Shown: positions 7,321-16,152, counted from the first letter of the stretch. The stretch: DNA of 64,000 bases from Streptomyces cavernae (GCF_004023625.1 NZ_ML137712.1:1-64000), one strand, 5' to 3'. Notes: generated by a model not told the origin, from the letters alone. Program-made: numbers and translations.

Positions 7321-8241
7321 GTGACCGGACGACTGATGCTCCTCGACACCGCCTCCCTCTACTTCCGCGCCTATTTCGGGGTGCCGGACTCGGTGCGGGC
7401 CCCGGACGGCACGCCCGTGAACGCGGTGCGCGGCCTGCTCGACTTCATCGACCGGCTGGTGCTGGACCACCGCCCGGACGCCCTGGTGGCCTGCATGGAC
7501 GCCGACTGGCGGCCGCACTGGCGGGTGGAGCTCATCCCCTCCTACAAGGCGCACCGGGTCGCGGAGGAGGTCCCGGCCGGGCCCGACGTGGAAGAGGTGC
7601 CGGACACTCTGTCGCCCCAGGTGCCGGTGATCGAGGACGTCCTGGACGCGCTGGGCATCGCGCGTGCGGGGGTCGCCGGGTACGAGGCCGACGACGTGAT
7701 CGGCACCTTCACGGGCCGCGCCACGGGACCGGTCGACATCGTCACCGGCGACCGCGATCTGTTCCAACTGGTCGACGACGAGCGCGGGGTGCGCGTCCTG
7801 TATCCCCTCAAGGGCGTGGGCACCCTGCAGATCACCGACGAGGCGCTGCTGCGCGAGAAGTATGGGGTGAACGGTCCGGGGTACGCGGATCTGGCTCTGC
7901 TGCGCGGCGATCCGAGCGACGGGCTGCCGGGCGTGCCCGGGATCGGCGAGAAGACGGCCGCGAAGCTGCTCGCCGAGTTCGGCGACCTGGCCGGGATCAT
8001 GGCCGCGGTCGACGACCCGGCGGCAAAGCTCACGCCGTCGCAGCGGAGGCGCCTCGACGAGGCCCGGCCGTATGTGGCGGTCGCGCCGAAAGTCGTGCGG
8101 GTGGCCGCCGACGTGCCGCTGCCGGACGTCGACCCGGTGCTGCCGCGCACCCCGCGCGATCCGGCGGCGCTGGACGCCCTGGCCGCGCGCTGGGGGCTGG
8201 GCGGTTCGCTGCGGCGGCTGCTCACAACACTCAGCGAGTGA
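7321..8241 (+). CDS. 5'-3' exonuclease (polymerase I N-domain / FEN type)
   Basis: A 306-residue stand-alone exonuclease of the Pol I 5'-nuclease family. Visible acidic metal-binding motifs are MLLDTASLYFRA, CMDADW, YEADDVIGTF, TGDRDLFQLV and RGDPSDGLPG, followed by the helix-three-turn-helix GVPGIGEKTAAKLL. It should remove flaps or RNA primers and act in repair. ATG codons at 7309 and 7312 are in frame, but they lie in the predicted -10 box of a PafBC-type promoter. GTG 7321 is therefore the better start and the message would be leaderless. No ribosome binding site precedes any candidate start, which fits. Confidence 0.88.
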   Translation: MTGRLMLLDTASLYFRAYFGVPDSVRAPDGTPVNAVRGLLDFIDRLVLDHRPDALVACMDADWRPHWRVELIPSYKAHRVAEEVPAGPDVEEVPDTLSPQVPVIEDVLDALGIARAGVAGYEADDVIGTFTGRATGPVDIVTGDRDLFQLVDDERGVRVLYPLKGVGTLQITDEALLREKYGVNGPGYADLALLRGDPSDGLPGVPGIGEKTAAKLLAEFGDLAGIMAAVDDPAAKLTPSQRRRLDEARPYVAVAPKVVRVAADVPLPDVDPVLPRTPRDPAALDALAARWGLGGSLRRLLTTLSE

Positions 8242-8454
8242 ACGACGCTCAGTAAGTGACGACGCTCAATGAGTGACGAGGCCGGTGAGCGATGCGGTCG
8301 GCGAGTGAGGAGTGCGTTCCCTGTCGGAAGAAACGAAATTCTCAAAGTTTCTCAAAGTCGAAAGTCATCTTCCGCAGGTAGAAGGTCACAGTGCCCGAAC
8401 GAGGAGCAACCCGATCTCCTTCGGACCGGCTTTTCACCCCGTAGAGGTGCTAAC
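8242..8454. other. gene-free gap upstream of the siderophore-interacting protein
   Basis: 213 bp without a gene. Just after the exonuclease stop there are short direct repeats of gtgacgacgctca-type sequence (8241-8280), ending in looser gtgagcgatgcgg copies. The rest is less GC-rich and leads into the iron box. Confidence 0.5.
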
Positions 8455-8468
8455 TTAGGTAAGCCTAA
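8455..8468. promoter_or_regulatory. iron box (DmdR/IdeR-type operator)
   Basis: ttaggtaagcctaa is palindromic. In the opposite orientation TTAGGCTTACCTAA matches 13 of the last 14 positions of the DtxR-family consensus TTAGGTTAGGCTAACCTAA. It lies 22 bp upstream of the SIP start codon, so a bound repressor would block the promoter. Confidence 0.8.
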
Positions 8469-8490
8469 GCACGTGACCCGGGAGAGCGCC

Positions 8491-9339
8491 ATGGCAGAGC
8501 GTCCTGCACGCACGGTCCGCAAGCCCCACTCCGCACGCGTGGTGCGCACCGAACGGCTCACCCCGCATATGCAGCGTGTCGTGCTGGGCGGCGAGGGCCT
8601 TGCGGGGTTCGCGGTGGGCACCAGCACCGACCACTATGTGAAGCTCCTTTTCCCGTCCGGTGGCGCCGAGTACCCGGACCCCTTCGACATGGAGCGGATC
8701 CGGGAGGAGTTCCCCCGCGAGCAGTGGCCCGTGACCCGCACGTACACCGTGCGCGCCTGGGACCCGGTGCACCACGAGCTGACGCTGGACTTCGTCCTGC
8801 ACGGCGACGAGGGACTCGCCGGGCCGTGGGCGGCCCGGGTGCAGCCCGGTGAGCTCGTACGGTTCATGGGCCCCGGCGGGGCGTACGCGCCCGACCTTGA
8901 CGCCGACTGGCATCTGCTCGTCGGTGACGAGAGCGCGCTGCCGGCGATCGCCGCCACCCTGGAGTCGCTGCCGGCCGGGGTGCGGGTGCACGCCTTCGTG
9001 GAGGTCTCGGGACCCGACGAGGAGCAGAAGATCACCTCCGACGCGGAGGTCGTCTGGCTGCACCGCGGGGACCGGCCGGTCGGCGAGGCGCTGGTGGAGG
9101 CCGTGCGGTCGCTGGAGTTCCCCGAGGGCCGGGTGCACGCGTTCGTGCACGGCGAGGCCGGCTTCGTGAAGGAGCTGCGCCGGCTGCTGCGGGTGGATCT
9201 GCAGGTGCCGCGCGAGGACCTGTCGATCTCCGGGTACTGGCGCAACGGGCACACCGAGGACCGCTGGCAGGCCACCAAGCGGGAGTGGAACGCGCAGGTG
9301 GAAGCCGAGCAGGAGGCGGCCGAGGCGGCCGCCTCCTGA
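8491..9339 (+). CDS. siderophore-interacting protein (NAD(P)H:ferric-siderophore reductase)
   Basis: A 282-residue SIP-family flavoreductase. The N-terminal FAD-binding beta-barrel (about 10-130) includes the flavin motif RTYTVRAW. The C-terminal nucleotide-binding SIP domain (about 140-265) includes VGDESALPAIAATLESLP and YWRNGHTED. These cytosolic enzymes reduce ferric siderophores to release iron. The ATG follows GGGAGAG. The iron box at 8455-8468 indicates repression by a DmdR/IdeR regulator when iron is sufficient. No uptake transporter is adjacent. The C-terminus is a Glu/Ala-rich tail. Confidence 0.93.
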   Translation: MAERPARTVRKPHSARVVRTERLTPHMQRVVLGGEGLAGFAVGTSTDHYVKLLFPSGGAEYPDPFDMERIREEFPREQWPVTRTYTVRAWDPVHHELTLDFVLHGDEGLAGPWAARVQPGELVRFMGPGGAYAPDLDADWHLLVGDESALPAIAATLESLPAGVRVHAFVEVSGPDEEQKITSDAEVVWLHRGDRPVGEALVEAVRSLEFPEGRVHAFVHGEAGFVKELRRLLRVDLQVPREDLSISGYWRNGHTEDRWQATKREWNAQVEAEQEAAEAAAS

Positions 9340-9385
9340 GTTCCCCGGTCCCCGGACCTTCACTGGCCTCAGGCCTGGCCGAACC

Positions 9386-10174
9386 TCAGACCGACCTCTG
9401 GTAGGAGCGGAACGTACGGATCGACAGCCAGACCGCCGCCACGGCCAGCGCGAGCAGTCCTCCCCCACGCAGGAGCACCGCGCCCCAGTCGGGGTCGGCG
9501 GACAGCGCCGAGCGGCCCGCCACCATCGCCCAGTCGAGCGGGTTGAGGTCGGCGGCGTGCCGCATCCACCCGGGCATCCCGGACGGGGCCATGAAGGCCG
9601 ACGAGAGGAACGTCAGCGGCAGCAGCAGGAAGGTGTTGACGCCGATGATCGATTCCCGTTCCCGTACCAGCATGCCCAGCGCGTTGGAGAACGCCCCGAA
9701 GATCGTGCCGAGCAGCACCGCGGCGACGATCAGGACGAGGACGCCGACCGCCCCACCCGGGTAGTCGGCGCCGCCCAGCAGTCCGAGCAGCACGATGACG
9801 ACCGACTGCAACGCGGTGACCAGGCCGTTGTTGACGACGTTGCCGTTCATCAGCGCGGCCCGGCTGACCGGGGTGGTCAGGAAACGGTTGAGCGTGCCCC
9901 GCTGGATCTCGTCGAGCGTGGTCATCCCCGCCCACATGTTGGAGCTGAGCGCGCTCATCACCACGACACCGGGCACCAGGTAGTCGAGGTACGACGTCGT
10001 GCCGAAGCCGCCGAGTTCGACGACCTTCCTGAACAGGCTGCCGAACAGGAACAGCCAGACCACCGGCTGGATCAGGGTGATCAGCAGATACGCAGGCTGC
10101 CGCAGGTACACCAGGAGCTGGCGCTGGGTCATGTACCAGGTCTGGGAGACGGCGGCCGGGACGACGGCGCTCAT
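9386..10174 (-). CDS. ABC-2 type exporter permease (DrrB-like)
   Basis: A 262-residue membrane protein with about six transmembrane helices (for example LLITLIQPVVWLFLFGSLF and SVVIVLLGLLGG). It includes the ABC-2 signature region GTLNRFLTTPVSR before helix 3. Its ATG overlaps the ATPase stop by 4 bp (ATGA), so the two are coupled and form one exporter. DrrAB-type systems export drugs or lipids; no substrate can be read from sequence. The gene converges on SIP with a 46-bp gap. Confidence 0.9.
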   Translation of the reverse strand: MSAVVPAAVSQTWYMTQRQLLVYLRQPAYLLITLIQPVVWLFLFGSLFRKVVELGGFGTTSYLDYLVPGVVVMSALSSNMWAGMTTLDEIQRGTLNRFLTTPVSRAALMNGNVVNNGLVTALQSVVIVLLGLLGGADYPGGAVGVLVLIVAAVLLGTIFGAFSNALGMLVRERESIIGVNTFLLLPLTFLSSAFMAPSGMPGWMRHAADLNPLDWAMVAGRSALSADPDWGAVLLRGGGLLALAVAAVWLSIRTFRSYQRSV

Positions 10175-11220
10175 CGCACACCTCCCGCGAGGGCGAGCCG
10201 CTCCGTGCCGGCGGCCTCCGCCTCGGCGTAGCGTCGGCCCGCGTACCGCAGGTACACGTCGTCGAGCGAGGGCCGGGCCACGGTGGCAGCGGCCACGCCG
10301 ACCCCGGCCCGCTCCAGCACGCCGAGCAGCGCGGGCATCGCGACGGCCCCGTCGTCGGCGCGGACGCTGATACGACGACCGTCGTAGAGCGTCTCGTGCA
10401 CGCCCGGCACCCTGATCAGCGCGCCCTCGAGGAGCGTGCGGCCCGAATCGCCGAGCGGGGAGCGCAGTTCCACATGGACGGCGTCGCCGCGCAGTTCGCC
10501 CTTGAGTGAGTCGGGGGTGCCGTCGACCACGACCCGGCCGCGGTCGACGATCGCGATGCGCTCGGCGAGCCGGTCGGCCTCTTCGAGGTGGTGGGTGGTG
10601 AGCAGGATGGTCAGGCCCTCGTCACCGGCGAGCCGGGCGATCTCGTCCCACATCGCGGTGCGCGCCTCGGGGTCGAGGCCGGTGGTGGGCTCGTCGAGGA
10701 AGAGCACCTCGGGGCGGTGGACCAGGCCGAGCGCCACGTCGAGCCGGCGGCGCATTCCGCCGGAGTAGCCCTTGACCTGGCGCGGTGCCGCGTCGGCCAG
10801 GCCGAAGCGCTCCAGCAGCCCGTCGACGCGACGGACCAGGGCCGCGCCCCTCATGCCGTACAGCCGGCCCTGGAGCAGGAGGTTCTCGCGGCCCGTGGCG
10901 ACCGGGTCGGCGCCGGAGTTCTGCGCGACGACGCCGATGGCGCGGCGCACCCGGTCCGGGTGGCGCAGCACGTCGTGGCCGGCGACCACGGCCGTGCCCG
11001 AATCGGGGCGGGCGAGGGTGGTGAGGATCTTGACGGTGGTGGACTTGCCGGCGCCGTTGGGGCCGAGCAGTCCGAAGACGGTGCCCTGCTCCACGGTGAT
11101 GTCGATGCCGTTCAGCGCGGTGACGTCACCGGGATAGGTCTTGATCAGTCGGCGTGCGGCCACCGCGGGCCGGGCCGCGGTTCCCGCCGCCGGTTCCACT
11201 GCGTGCGCAGGGATGCTCAT
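10171..11220 (-). CDS. ABC transporter ATP-binding protein (DrrA-like)
   Basis: A 349-residue ATPase. It has Walker A GPNGAGKST, the Q-loop near VVAQNSGADP, signature YSGGMRRRLD, Walker B VLFLDEPTTGLDP and switch histidine TTHHLEEAD. A C-terminal extension of about 100 residues (DAVHVELRSPLG...) is typical of DrrA. The ATG follows AGGAGAG. It is coupled to the permease and lies downstream of the PadR gene. A 265-bp gap separates it from that gene and presumably holds its promoter. Confidence 0.92.
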   Translation of the reverse strand: MSIPAHAVEPAAGTAARPAVAARRLIKTYPGDVTALNGIDITVEQGTVFGLLGPNGAGKSTTVKILTTLARPDSGTAVVAGHDVLRHPDRVRRAIGVVAQNSGADPVATGRENLLLQGRLYGMRGAALVRRVDGLLERFGLADAAPRQVKGYSGGMRRRLDVALGLVHRPEVLFLDEPTTGLDPEARTAMWDEIARLAGDEGLTILLTTHHLEEADRLAERIAIVDRGRVVVDGTPDSLKGELRGDAVHVELRSPLGDSGRTLLEGALIRVPGVHETLYDGRRISVRADDGAVAMPALLGVLERAGVGVAAATVARPSLDDVYLRYAGRRYAEAEAAGTERLALAGGVR

Positions 11221-11485
11221 GTCAGCTGCTCTCCTGTGTGAACGGAGTTCCCGGGGTACGGCGGGTCGGGCCGCGTACGCCGGGTGTTCTCGGTGGTGGC
11301 CGGGCCGGCTCGGGGGCTCCGAGCGGTCCCGGGTGTACTGCCGAGCCGATCCGGGTGAAGAGCGCCGGGCTATTCTGGGTGTGCCGCACCTCGATCGTCC
11401 GGACTGCCTGCACGGCGGATTCGGTTCGGGGTTCGAGACCCTGGCGGAGCTGCTGCAACAGCTCTGCCGGGGTCTGTTTCGCCGG

Positions 11486-12136
11486 TCACTGTCTGCTGGT
11501 GTCGCCGCCTTCCAGGTCCCGGTACTCCTCGGGGAACTCCCCGGTCTCCGCGAAGCTCCGCCATTCCTTGACGCCGGGCAGCGTGCCGCCCGTCAGCTCC
11601 GCGAGGAAGCCACGGACCCATTCCGCCTGGGCCTCGATCATGTGCAGTTGGTATTCGGTCTCGACCAGGAAGAGCCGGGGCAGCGTCTCGTAGAGCTTCG
11701 CCAGCGCGCCGCGCAGGCTCGCGACCTGCAACTCCAGAGTGCTGAGGCGCTCCTCCAGGAGCCGCGCCACCTCGTCGGGGTGGATGATCCCCATCAGGGA
11801 GAGCGCGGCGTCGAAGATCGGGAACTCCCGCGCCGGAACGGCCAGCAGGTCCGACAGCCATTCCGTGGCCTCTTCACGCCCGGCGTCCGTGATGCCGTAG
11901 AGCGTGCGCTCGGGGCGGTTGCCCTGTCGCTGCACCTCGGCGACCTCGACGAAGCCGTGCTTCTGCAGGTTCTGGACGACGGTGTAGAGGGAGCCGTAGT
12001 TGATCTTCAGCGTGGTGTCCTTGCCGCGCCGGCGGAGCGTCTGGGCGATCTCGTAGGGGTGCATGGGGCGCTCGATGAGCAGCACCATGACCGCCAGCGC
12101 CAGCGGGTTACCGAGCTTGCGACGCTTCGTCGGCAC
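11486..12136 (-). CDS. PadR-family transcriptional regulator
   Basis: A 216-residue PadR regulator. The winged helix (about 10-85) has the hallmark HPYEIAQTLRRRG and INYGSLYTVVQNLQKHGFVEV. A C-terminal dimerisation coiled coil spans about 95-190 (EVARLLEERLSTLELQVASLRGALAKL). I chose the GTG at 12136, preceded by GAGAGGTGG. A longer reading from 12259 adds Arg-rich non-conserved residues. PadR proteins commonly repress an adjacent drug exporter, so the DrrAB pair downstream is the probable target. Confidence 0.88.
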   Translation of the reverse strand: MPTKRRKLGNPLALAVMVLLIERPMHPYEIAQTLRRRGKDTTLKINYGSLYTVVQNLQKHGFVEVAEVQRQGNRPERTLYGITDAGREEATEWLSDLLAVPAREFPIFDAALSLMGIIHPDEVARLLEERLSTLELQVASLRGALAKLYETLPRLFLVETEYQLHMIEAQAEWVRGFLAELTGGTLPGVKEWRSFAETGEFPEEYRDLEGGDTSRQ

Positions 12137-12225
12137 GGGACCACCTCTCGTTGGAGGTCTGCTTCGACAGAGCCGGGCGGGTCGGCAGTGACCGGTTAGC
12201 CCGTGGGCGAATATCCGTGACCGAA

Positions 12226-12271
12226 CATATCGCGTCTGCCAACGGCCGTCAATGGACACGATGTATCGCGT
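12226..12271. promoter_or_regulatory. possible PadR operator repeats
   Basis: The sequences acatatcgcgt and atgtatcgcgt recur about 37 bp apart upstream of the PadR gene. ATGT/ACAT-type half sites are usual for PadR proteins. The match is weak, and the same region must also serve the divergent pseudouridine synthase gene. Confidence 0.3.
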
Positions 12272-12348
12272 TCACGCGCGGGCGGCAAGAGGCGGCAAGA
12301 GAGGCGGGCGAGGAGGGACGCGAGGCCGTCGCCTCGTACGCTTGATCA

Positions 12349-13290
12349 ATGCGACGCAAGCGCCGGATTCCGCCCTCCCCCCTGCCCCAGCGGGACGGGG
12401 TGGACGCGGTGCGCGTGCGGCTGCCCGCCGGAGAGGGCTGGGCGACCGTGCGGGAACATCTCGTCGCACGGCTCGCGGCGGGCGACGGGGTCATCGACCG
12501 AATGCTGGGCGACGGTCTGATCGTCGATGAGGCCGGACGGCCTGTCGCCGCCGACGCCGCGTACGTACCGGGCATGTTCGTCTGGTTCCACCGGGAACTG
12601 CCCGCCGAGGAACGGGTGCCGTTCGAACTGGAGGTCGTGCACCGGGACGAGCACATCGTCGTCGTGGACAAGCCGCACTTCCTGGCCACCACGCCGCGCG
12701 GCAGTCATGTCGCCGAGACCGTACTCGCCCGGCTGCGGCGGCAGTTGGCGGAGCCGCGGATCGCCGCCGCGCACCGGCTGGACCGGCTCACCGCCGGGCT
12801 CGTCCTGTTCACCGTGCGGCCCGAGGAACGCGGGGCGTACCAGACGCTGTTCCGGGACCGGCGGGTGCGCAAGGAGTACGAGGCCGTCGCACCGTACGAC
12901 CCGCGGCTGAGCCTCCCCCGGACCGTGCGCAGCCGGATCGTCAAAGAGCGCGGGACGATGGCCGCCCGGGAGGTCGCGGGTGAGCCCAATGCCGTCAGCG
13001 AGGTGGCACTGGTCGACCACCGGGGCCGGCTGGGGCGGTACCGGCTGCTCCCCCGCACCGGGCAGACCCATCAGCTCCGGGTGCACATGACCGCACTCGG
13101 CGTCCCGATCCTCGGTGACCCGCTCTACCCGGAGGTGACCGGCCCCGTGCCCCCGGGTGACTTCCGGCGCCCGCTGCAACTGCTCGCGCGGTCACTGGAG
13201 TTCACCGATCCGGTCACGGGGCGGGAGCACCGGTTCGTCAGCACCAGGGAACTGCAGGCCTGGGCTTCGTACGAGACGTGGGCCGCCTAG
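12349..13290 (+). CDS. RluA-family pseudouridine synthase
   Basis: A 313-residue RNA pseudouridine synthase with the catalytic aspartate in HRLDRLTAGLVLF. Other family segments are VVHRDEHIVVVDKP and GRTHQLRVH-like GQTHQLRVHM, followed by GVPILGDPLYP. The N-terminal part resembles a short S4-like region. The ATG is preceded at 6 bp by TACGCT, a good -10 box, with no ribosome binding site, so the mRNA is probably leaderless. The RNA target (rRNA or tRNA) cannot be told from sequence. It converges on the conservon P450 with a 28-bp gap. Confidence 0.9.
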   Translation: MRRKRRIPPSPLPQRDGVDAVRVRLPAGEGWATVREHLVARLAAGDGVIDRMLGDGLIVDEAGRPVAADAAYVPGMFVWFHRELPAEERVPFELEVVHRDEHIVVVDKPHFLATTPRGSHVAETVLARLRRQLAEPRIAAAHRLDRLTAGLVLFTVRPEERGAYQTLFRDRRVRKEYEAVAPYDPRLSLPRTVRSRIVKERGTMAAREVAGEPNAVSEVALVDHRGRLGRYRLLPRTGQTHQLRVHMTALGVPILGDPLYPEVTGPVPPGDFRRPLQLLARSLEFTDPVTGREHRFVSTRELQAWASYETWAA

Positions 13291-13318
13291 GAGGCCCAGG
13301 GGCCGCCGGTCCGCGGGG

Positions 13319-14992
13319 TCAGTGGCCGCGCCTCCAGCGCAGCAGCCGTCGCCAGGCGCCGCGGAGGCGGGACAGGCCGGGTCGGCGGGGTCGGCCGGGC
13401 GCCGGTTCCGGCTGCCCGGCCGGGGTCTGCGACGCGGTCGAGGTCTGCGGTGCGGTCGCGGCCACGGTCTGCTGCATGGGCGTGGCCGGTGGCATCGGAG
13501 CGCCCGGCGGCATGGTGGCGGTCGAAGGCATGGGCGTACTCGGCGGCATGGTGGCGGTCGCAGGCATGGGCGCGCTCGGCGGCATGGGCGCGGGCGCCGG
13601 TTGCGGGAGGGCCCGTGAAATGGGCCTTGCCTCCGGCCCCACCGCGGTGGCCACCGGGTACGGCCCGAGTTCCGGCTGGTGCACCGCCGGGCTGGTGGGG
13701 CGGACCTCGACGTCCTGCTGCGCCCTCGGCTCGAACTCAACCGGCAGTTCGACCAGATGCCGGGACTGGATGGTCTGGGACCACCGCAACTCCTCTTCAG
13801 TGACGGCGAGTTGCACGTCGGGCAGCCGGGTGAGCAGCGCGTCGACACAGGTCTCGGTGATCGCACGGCCGATGTCCTGGCCGGGGCACTCGTGCCGGCC
13901 GGCACTGAAGGCGAGATGGGCCCGGTTGCCCATCATGTTCGCCCTGGGGTCGGGGCGGACGGCCGGGTCGACGTTGCCCGGCGCGATACCGAGGAGCAGT
14001 CCGTCTCCCTTGCGGATGCGTTTGCCGCCCAACTCCGTGTCCTGCTTGGCGAAGTAACCCAGCACCGAGGTGAACGGCGGGTCGTCCCACAGGGACTGCT
14101 CGACCGCCTGCGGGACCGTCATCTGGCCGCCGTTGAGCTGGGCGCGGAACCGTGGGTCGGTGAGCACCATGCGCAGGACGTTGGCGATGAGGTTGGCCGT
14201 GGACTCGTACGCGGCGATCAGCACGAGCCGCAGGTGCTGGCAGACCTCCTCGTCGTCGAGTCGTGCCGGGTGGTTGATGAGGTGGCTGGTGAAGTCGTCC
14301 TGCGGAACGGCCCGGCGGCGGAGGGTGAGCCGCATGAGGACGTCCGTGACGTACTCGTTGCTGGCGATCGCGGTCGCGGTGCCCTTGAGCATGTCACGGG
14401 CGGCCTGCACCAGGCGTTCGCCGTATTCCTCGGGCATGCCGAGGACTTCGCACATCACCGCCATCGGGAGATGCTCGGCGAACTCGCCCACCAGGTCCGC
14501 ACTGCCCCGCTCGCAGAACCTGTTCACCAGGACCTGGGTGTGGTGGTCGATGTGGCGGCGCATCCCGCGGAAGTCGACCGTGGAGACGGCTCCCATGACC
14601 GCGCCGCGCAGCCGCAGGTGCTCGTCGCCCTCCGCCGTGCTGCAGAACGGCTGCCAGGTGAAGATGGGGGCGAGCGGGTGGTCGGGGCCCGCCGTGCCGT
14701 CCTGCACGGCCCGCCACTGACGGCTGTCGCGGGTGTAGTGCGCGGCGTTGCTCACCATCTGGAAGTTCTCGGTGAGGCCCAGCACCAGCCAGACCGGGAC
14801 GTCGTTGTGCAGCAGCACGGGGGCGACGGTGCCGTGTTCGGCGCGGATCTCCTCGAAGAGGGCCGCCAGGTCCTCCGCCTCGGGGCCGTAGACGCGGCGC
14901 AGTCCGCCGGGGCCCAGGCCGTGGGCGGGGCAGCCGGGCGGAGGGGCGGGCGTGGGGTCCGTATCGGTGAGGGAGTGCGGTTCAGGCGTCAC
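13319..14992 (-). CDS. cvnE: conservon cytochrome P450 (CYP157-like, lacks EXXR)
   Basis: A 557-residue P450. The heme-binding loop FSAGRHECPG has the axial cysteine, and the I-helix reads AAYESTANLI. The normally invariant K-helix EXXR is replaced by EQSLW, the known trait of the CYP157 family. After the P450 core (about residue 410) there is a Pro/Met-rich tail of about 140 residues with repeated APMPxTATMPP-type units, ending in an Arg-rich stretch. It is the last gene of the five-gene conservon (cvn9/rarABCDE in S. coelicolor). Missing EXXR suggests altered folding or a non-catalytic role. The tail may mediate membrane or partner binding (inference). Confidence 0.92.
   Translation of the reverse strand: MTPEPHSLTDTDPTPAPPPGCPAHGLGPGGLRRVYGPEAEDLAALFEEIRAEHGTVAPVLLHNDVPVWLVLGLTENFQMVSNAAHYTRDSRQWRAVQDGTAGPDHPLAPIFTWQPFCSTAEGDEHLRLRGAVMGAVSTVDFRGMRRHIDHHTQVLVNRFCERGSADLVGEFAEHLPMAVMCEVLGMPEEYGERLVQAARDMLKGTATAIASNEYVTDVLMRLTLRRRAVPQDDFTSHLINHPARLDDEEVCQHLRLVLIAAYESTANLIANVLRMVLTDPRFRAQLNGGQMTVPQAVEQSLWDDPPFTSVLGYFAKQDTELGGKRIRKGDGLLLGIAPGNVDPAVRPDPRANMMGNRAHLAFSAGRHECPGQDIGRAITETCVDALLTRLPDVQLAVTEEELRWSQTIQSRHLVELPVEFEPRAQQDVEVRPTSPAVHQPELGPYPVATAVGPEARPISRALPQPAPAPMPPSAPMPATATMPPSTPMPSTATMPPGAPMPPATPMQQTVAATAPQTSTASQTPAGQPEPAPGRPRRPGLSRLRGAWRRLLRWRRGH
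13509..13594. repeat. 36-bp in-frame repeat in the cvnE tail
   Basis: A 36-bp unit beginning ggcggcatggtggcggtcg is present twice plus a partial third copy. It encodes 12-residue Met/Pro/Thr/Ala units in the P450 C-terminal extension. The period is a multiple of 3, so the frame is kept. Confidence 0.7.
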
Positions 14993-15080
14993 GGTGGTTG
15001 GCTCCGGGGCTGAAGTGGTTCCGGTTGCTGGTCGGTTCGGGTGAGGGGGCCGGACGGGCCGAGTTCGGGGGCGCGCGGGC

Positions 15081-15701
15081 TCAGCCGTGGGGGGACTTCA
15101 TCGCCAGCGCGTGCAGATAGCGCATCAGGGTCAGCAGCGCGTCCCGGCTGGAGGACCGGTGGCGGGCGTCGAACTGGAGCATCGGGATGTCCGGTGTGAG
15201 GTCGAGCGCGGAGCGCAACTCCTCCATCGGGTACCGGGGGGCGTCCGGGAATTCGTTGATCGCGATGATGAAGGGCACCCCGCACTCCTCCAGGCGCCCT
15301 ATGACGTCGAAGCTGACCTCGAGCCGGCGGGTGTCGATCAGGACGACCGCGCCGAGGGCCCCTTCGAACAGGCCGTTCCACAGGAACCAGAAGCGTTGCT
15401 GGCCGGGGGTGCCGAAGAGGTACAGCACCAGCTCGTCGGTGATGGTGATGCGGCCGAAGTCCATGGCGACGGTGGTCGCGGTCTTGGTCTGGGAGCCGAA
15501 GTTGTCGTCGACGCCGATGCCGGCCTGCGTCATGGTCTCCTCGGTGGTCAGCGGTCTGATCTCGCTGACGGAGCCCACCATGGTCGTCTTGCCGACACCG
15601 AAGCCGCCCACGATCACGATCTTCGCCGCCGAGGTGACCGTGTGCGGCAGCTTGTCCTCGGTCCGGGGACCCGTGATGGTGTCAGAGCTTTTGAAGTCCA
15701 T
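15081..15701 (-). CDS. cvnD: conservon GTPase CvnD
   Basis: A 206-residue small Ras-like GTP-binding protein. G1 is GGFGVGKTT, and G3 is LFGTPGQQRF in place of DxxGQ. The G4 segment IAINEF departs from NKxD, as usual in this family. It is related to MglA/ATP-GTP-binding conservon proteins and should cycle with CvnB on the membrane-bound CvnA complex. Its start overlaps cvnC by 20 bp. The distance to cvnE is 88 bp. Confidence 0.93.
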   Translation of the reverse strand: MDFKSSDTITGPRTEDKLPHTVTSAAKIVIVGGFGVGKTTMVGSVSEIRPLTTEETMTQAGIGVDDNFGSQTKTATTVAMDFGRITITDELVLYLFGTPGQQRFWFLWNGLFEGALGAVVLIDTRRLEVSFDVIGRLEECGVPFIIAINEFPDAPRYPMEELRSALDLTPDIPMLQFDARHRSSSRDALLTLMRYLHALAMKSPHG

Positions 15702-16152
15702 GCATCACCGCTTCGAGAAGGGAACGGTCCGGCAGCGACGAGCGGACGACGGGGGCGCGCGCCTGGACCAGATCGGCCGCCAGCATGTCGGTGAGCACGA
15801 CGGCCACCGCGCTGTACGGCAGGTGGAGGTAGGCCGAGATCTCGGCCACGGACAACGGGGCACCGCACAGCTCCAGCAGGACCGCCTGCTCCGGCGGTAC
15901 CTCGCCGGGCGGGTCCTCCCGGGCGACGATCAGGGTGACCAGGTCGAGGGGGGACCGGTCGCCGTCCTCGCCGCCCGTGATGGTGAACAGGCGCTGCGGG
16001 TCCGGTGGTTCCGGCGGTTCCGGCTCCCCCGGTGGTCCCGGGGGCTCCGGTGGGCCCTGCGCGGTCGTGCCGCCGGCCGCAGGTGGCCCGGGGGTGACAA
16101 CGGAGCCCGCTTCCTTGATCGGATGTCGCCGTCGGCGCTGGGGAGGGATCAT
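15682..16152 (-). CDS. cvnC: conservon DUF742 protein CvnC
   Basis: A 156-residue DUF742 protein. The N-terminal 50 residues are Pro/Gly-rich and probably disordered. The conserved core (about 55-156) contains RLFTITGG, LDLVTLIV and a winged-helix-like segment APLSVAEISAYLHLPYSAV. Its end overlaps cvnD by 20 bp and its start overlaps cvnB by 4 bp, so stoichiometric coupled translation is likely. It is a component of the CvnA-D complex with unknown biochemical role. Confidence 0.92.
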   Translation of the reverse strand: MIPPQRRRRHPIKEAGSVVTPGPPAAGGTTAQGPPEPPGPPGEPEPPEPPDPQRLFTITGGEDGDRSPLDLVTLIVAREDPPGEVPPEQAVLLELCGAPLSVAEISAYLHLPYSAVAVVLTDMLAADLVQARAPVVRSSLPDRSLLEAVMHGLQKL

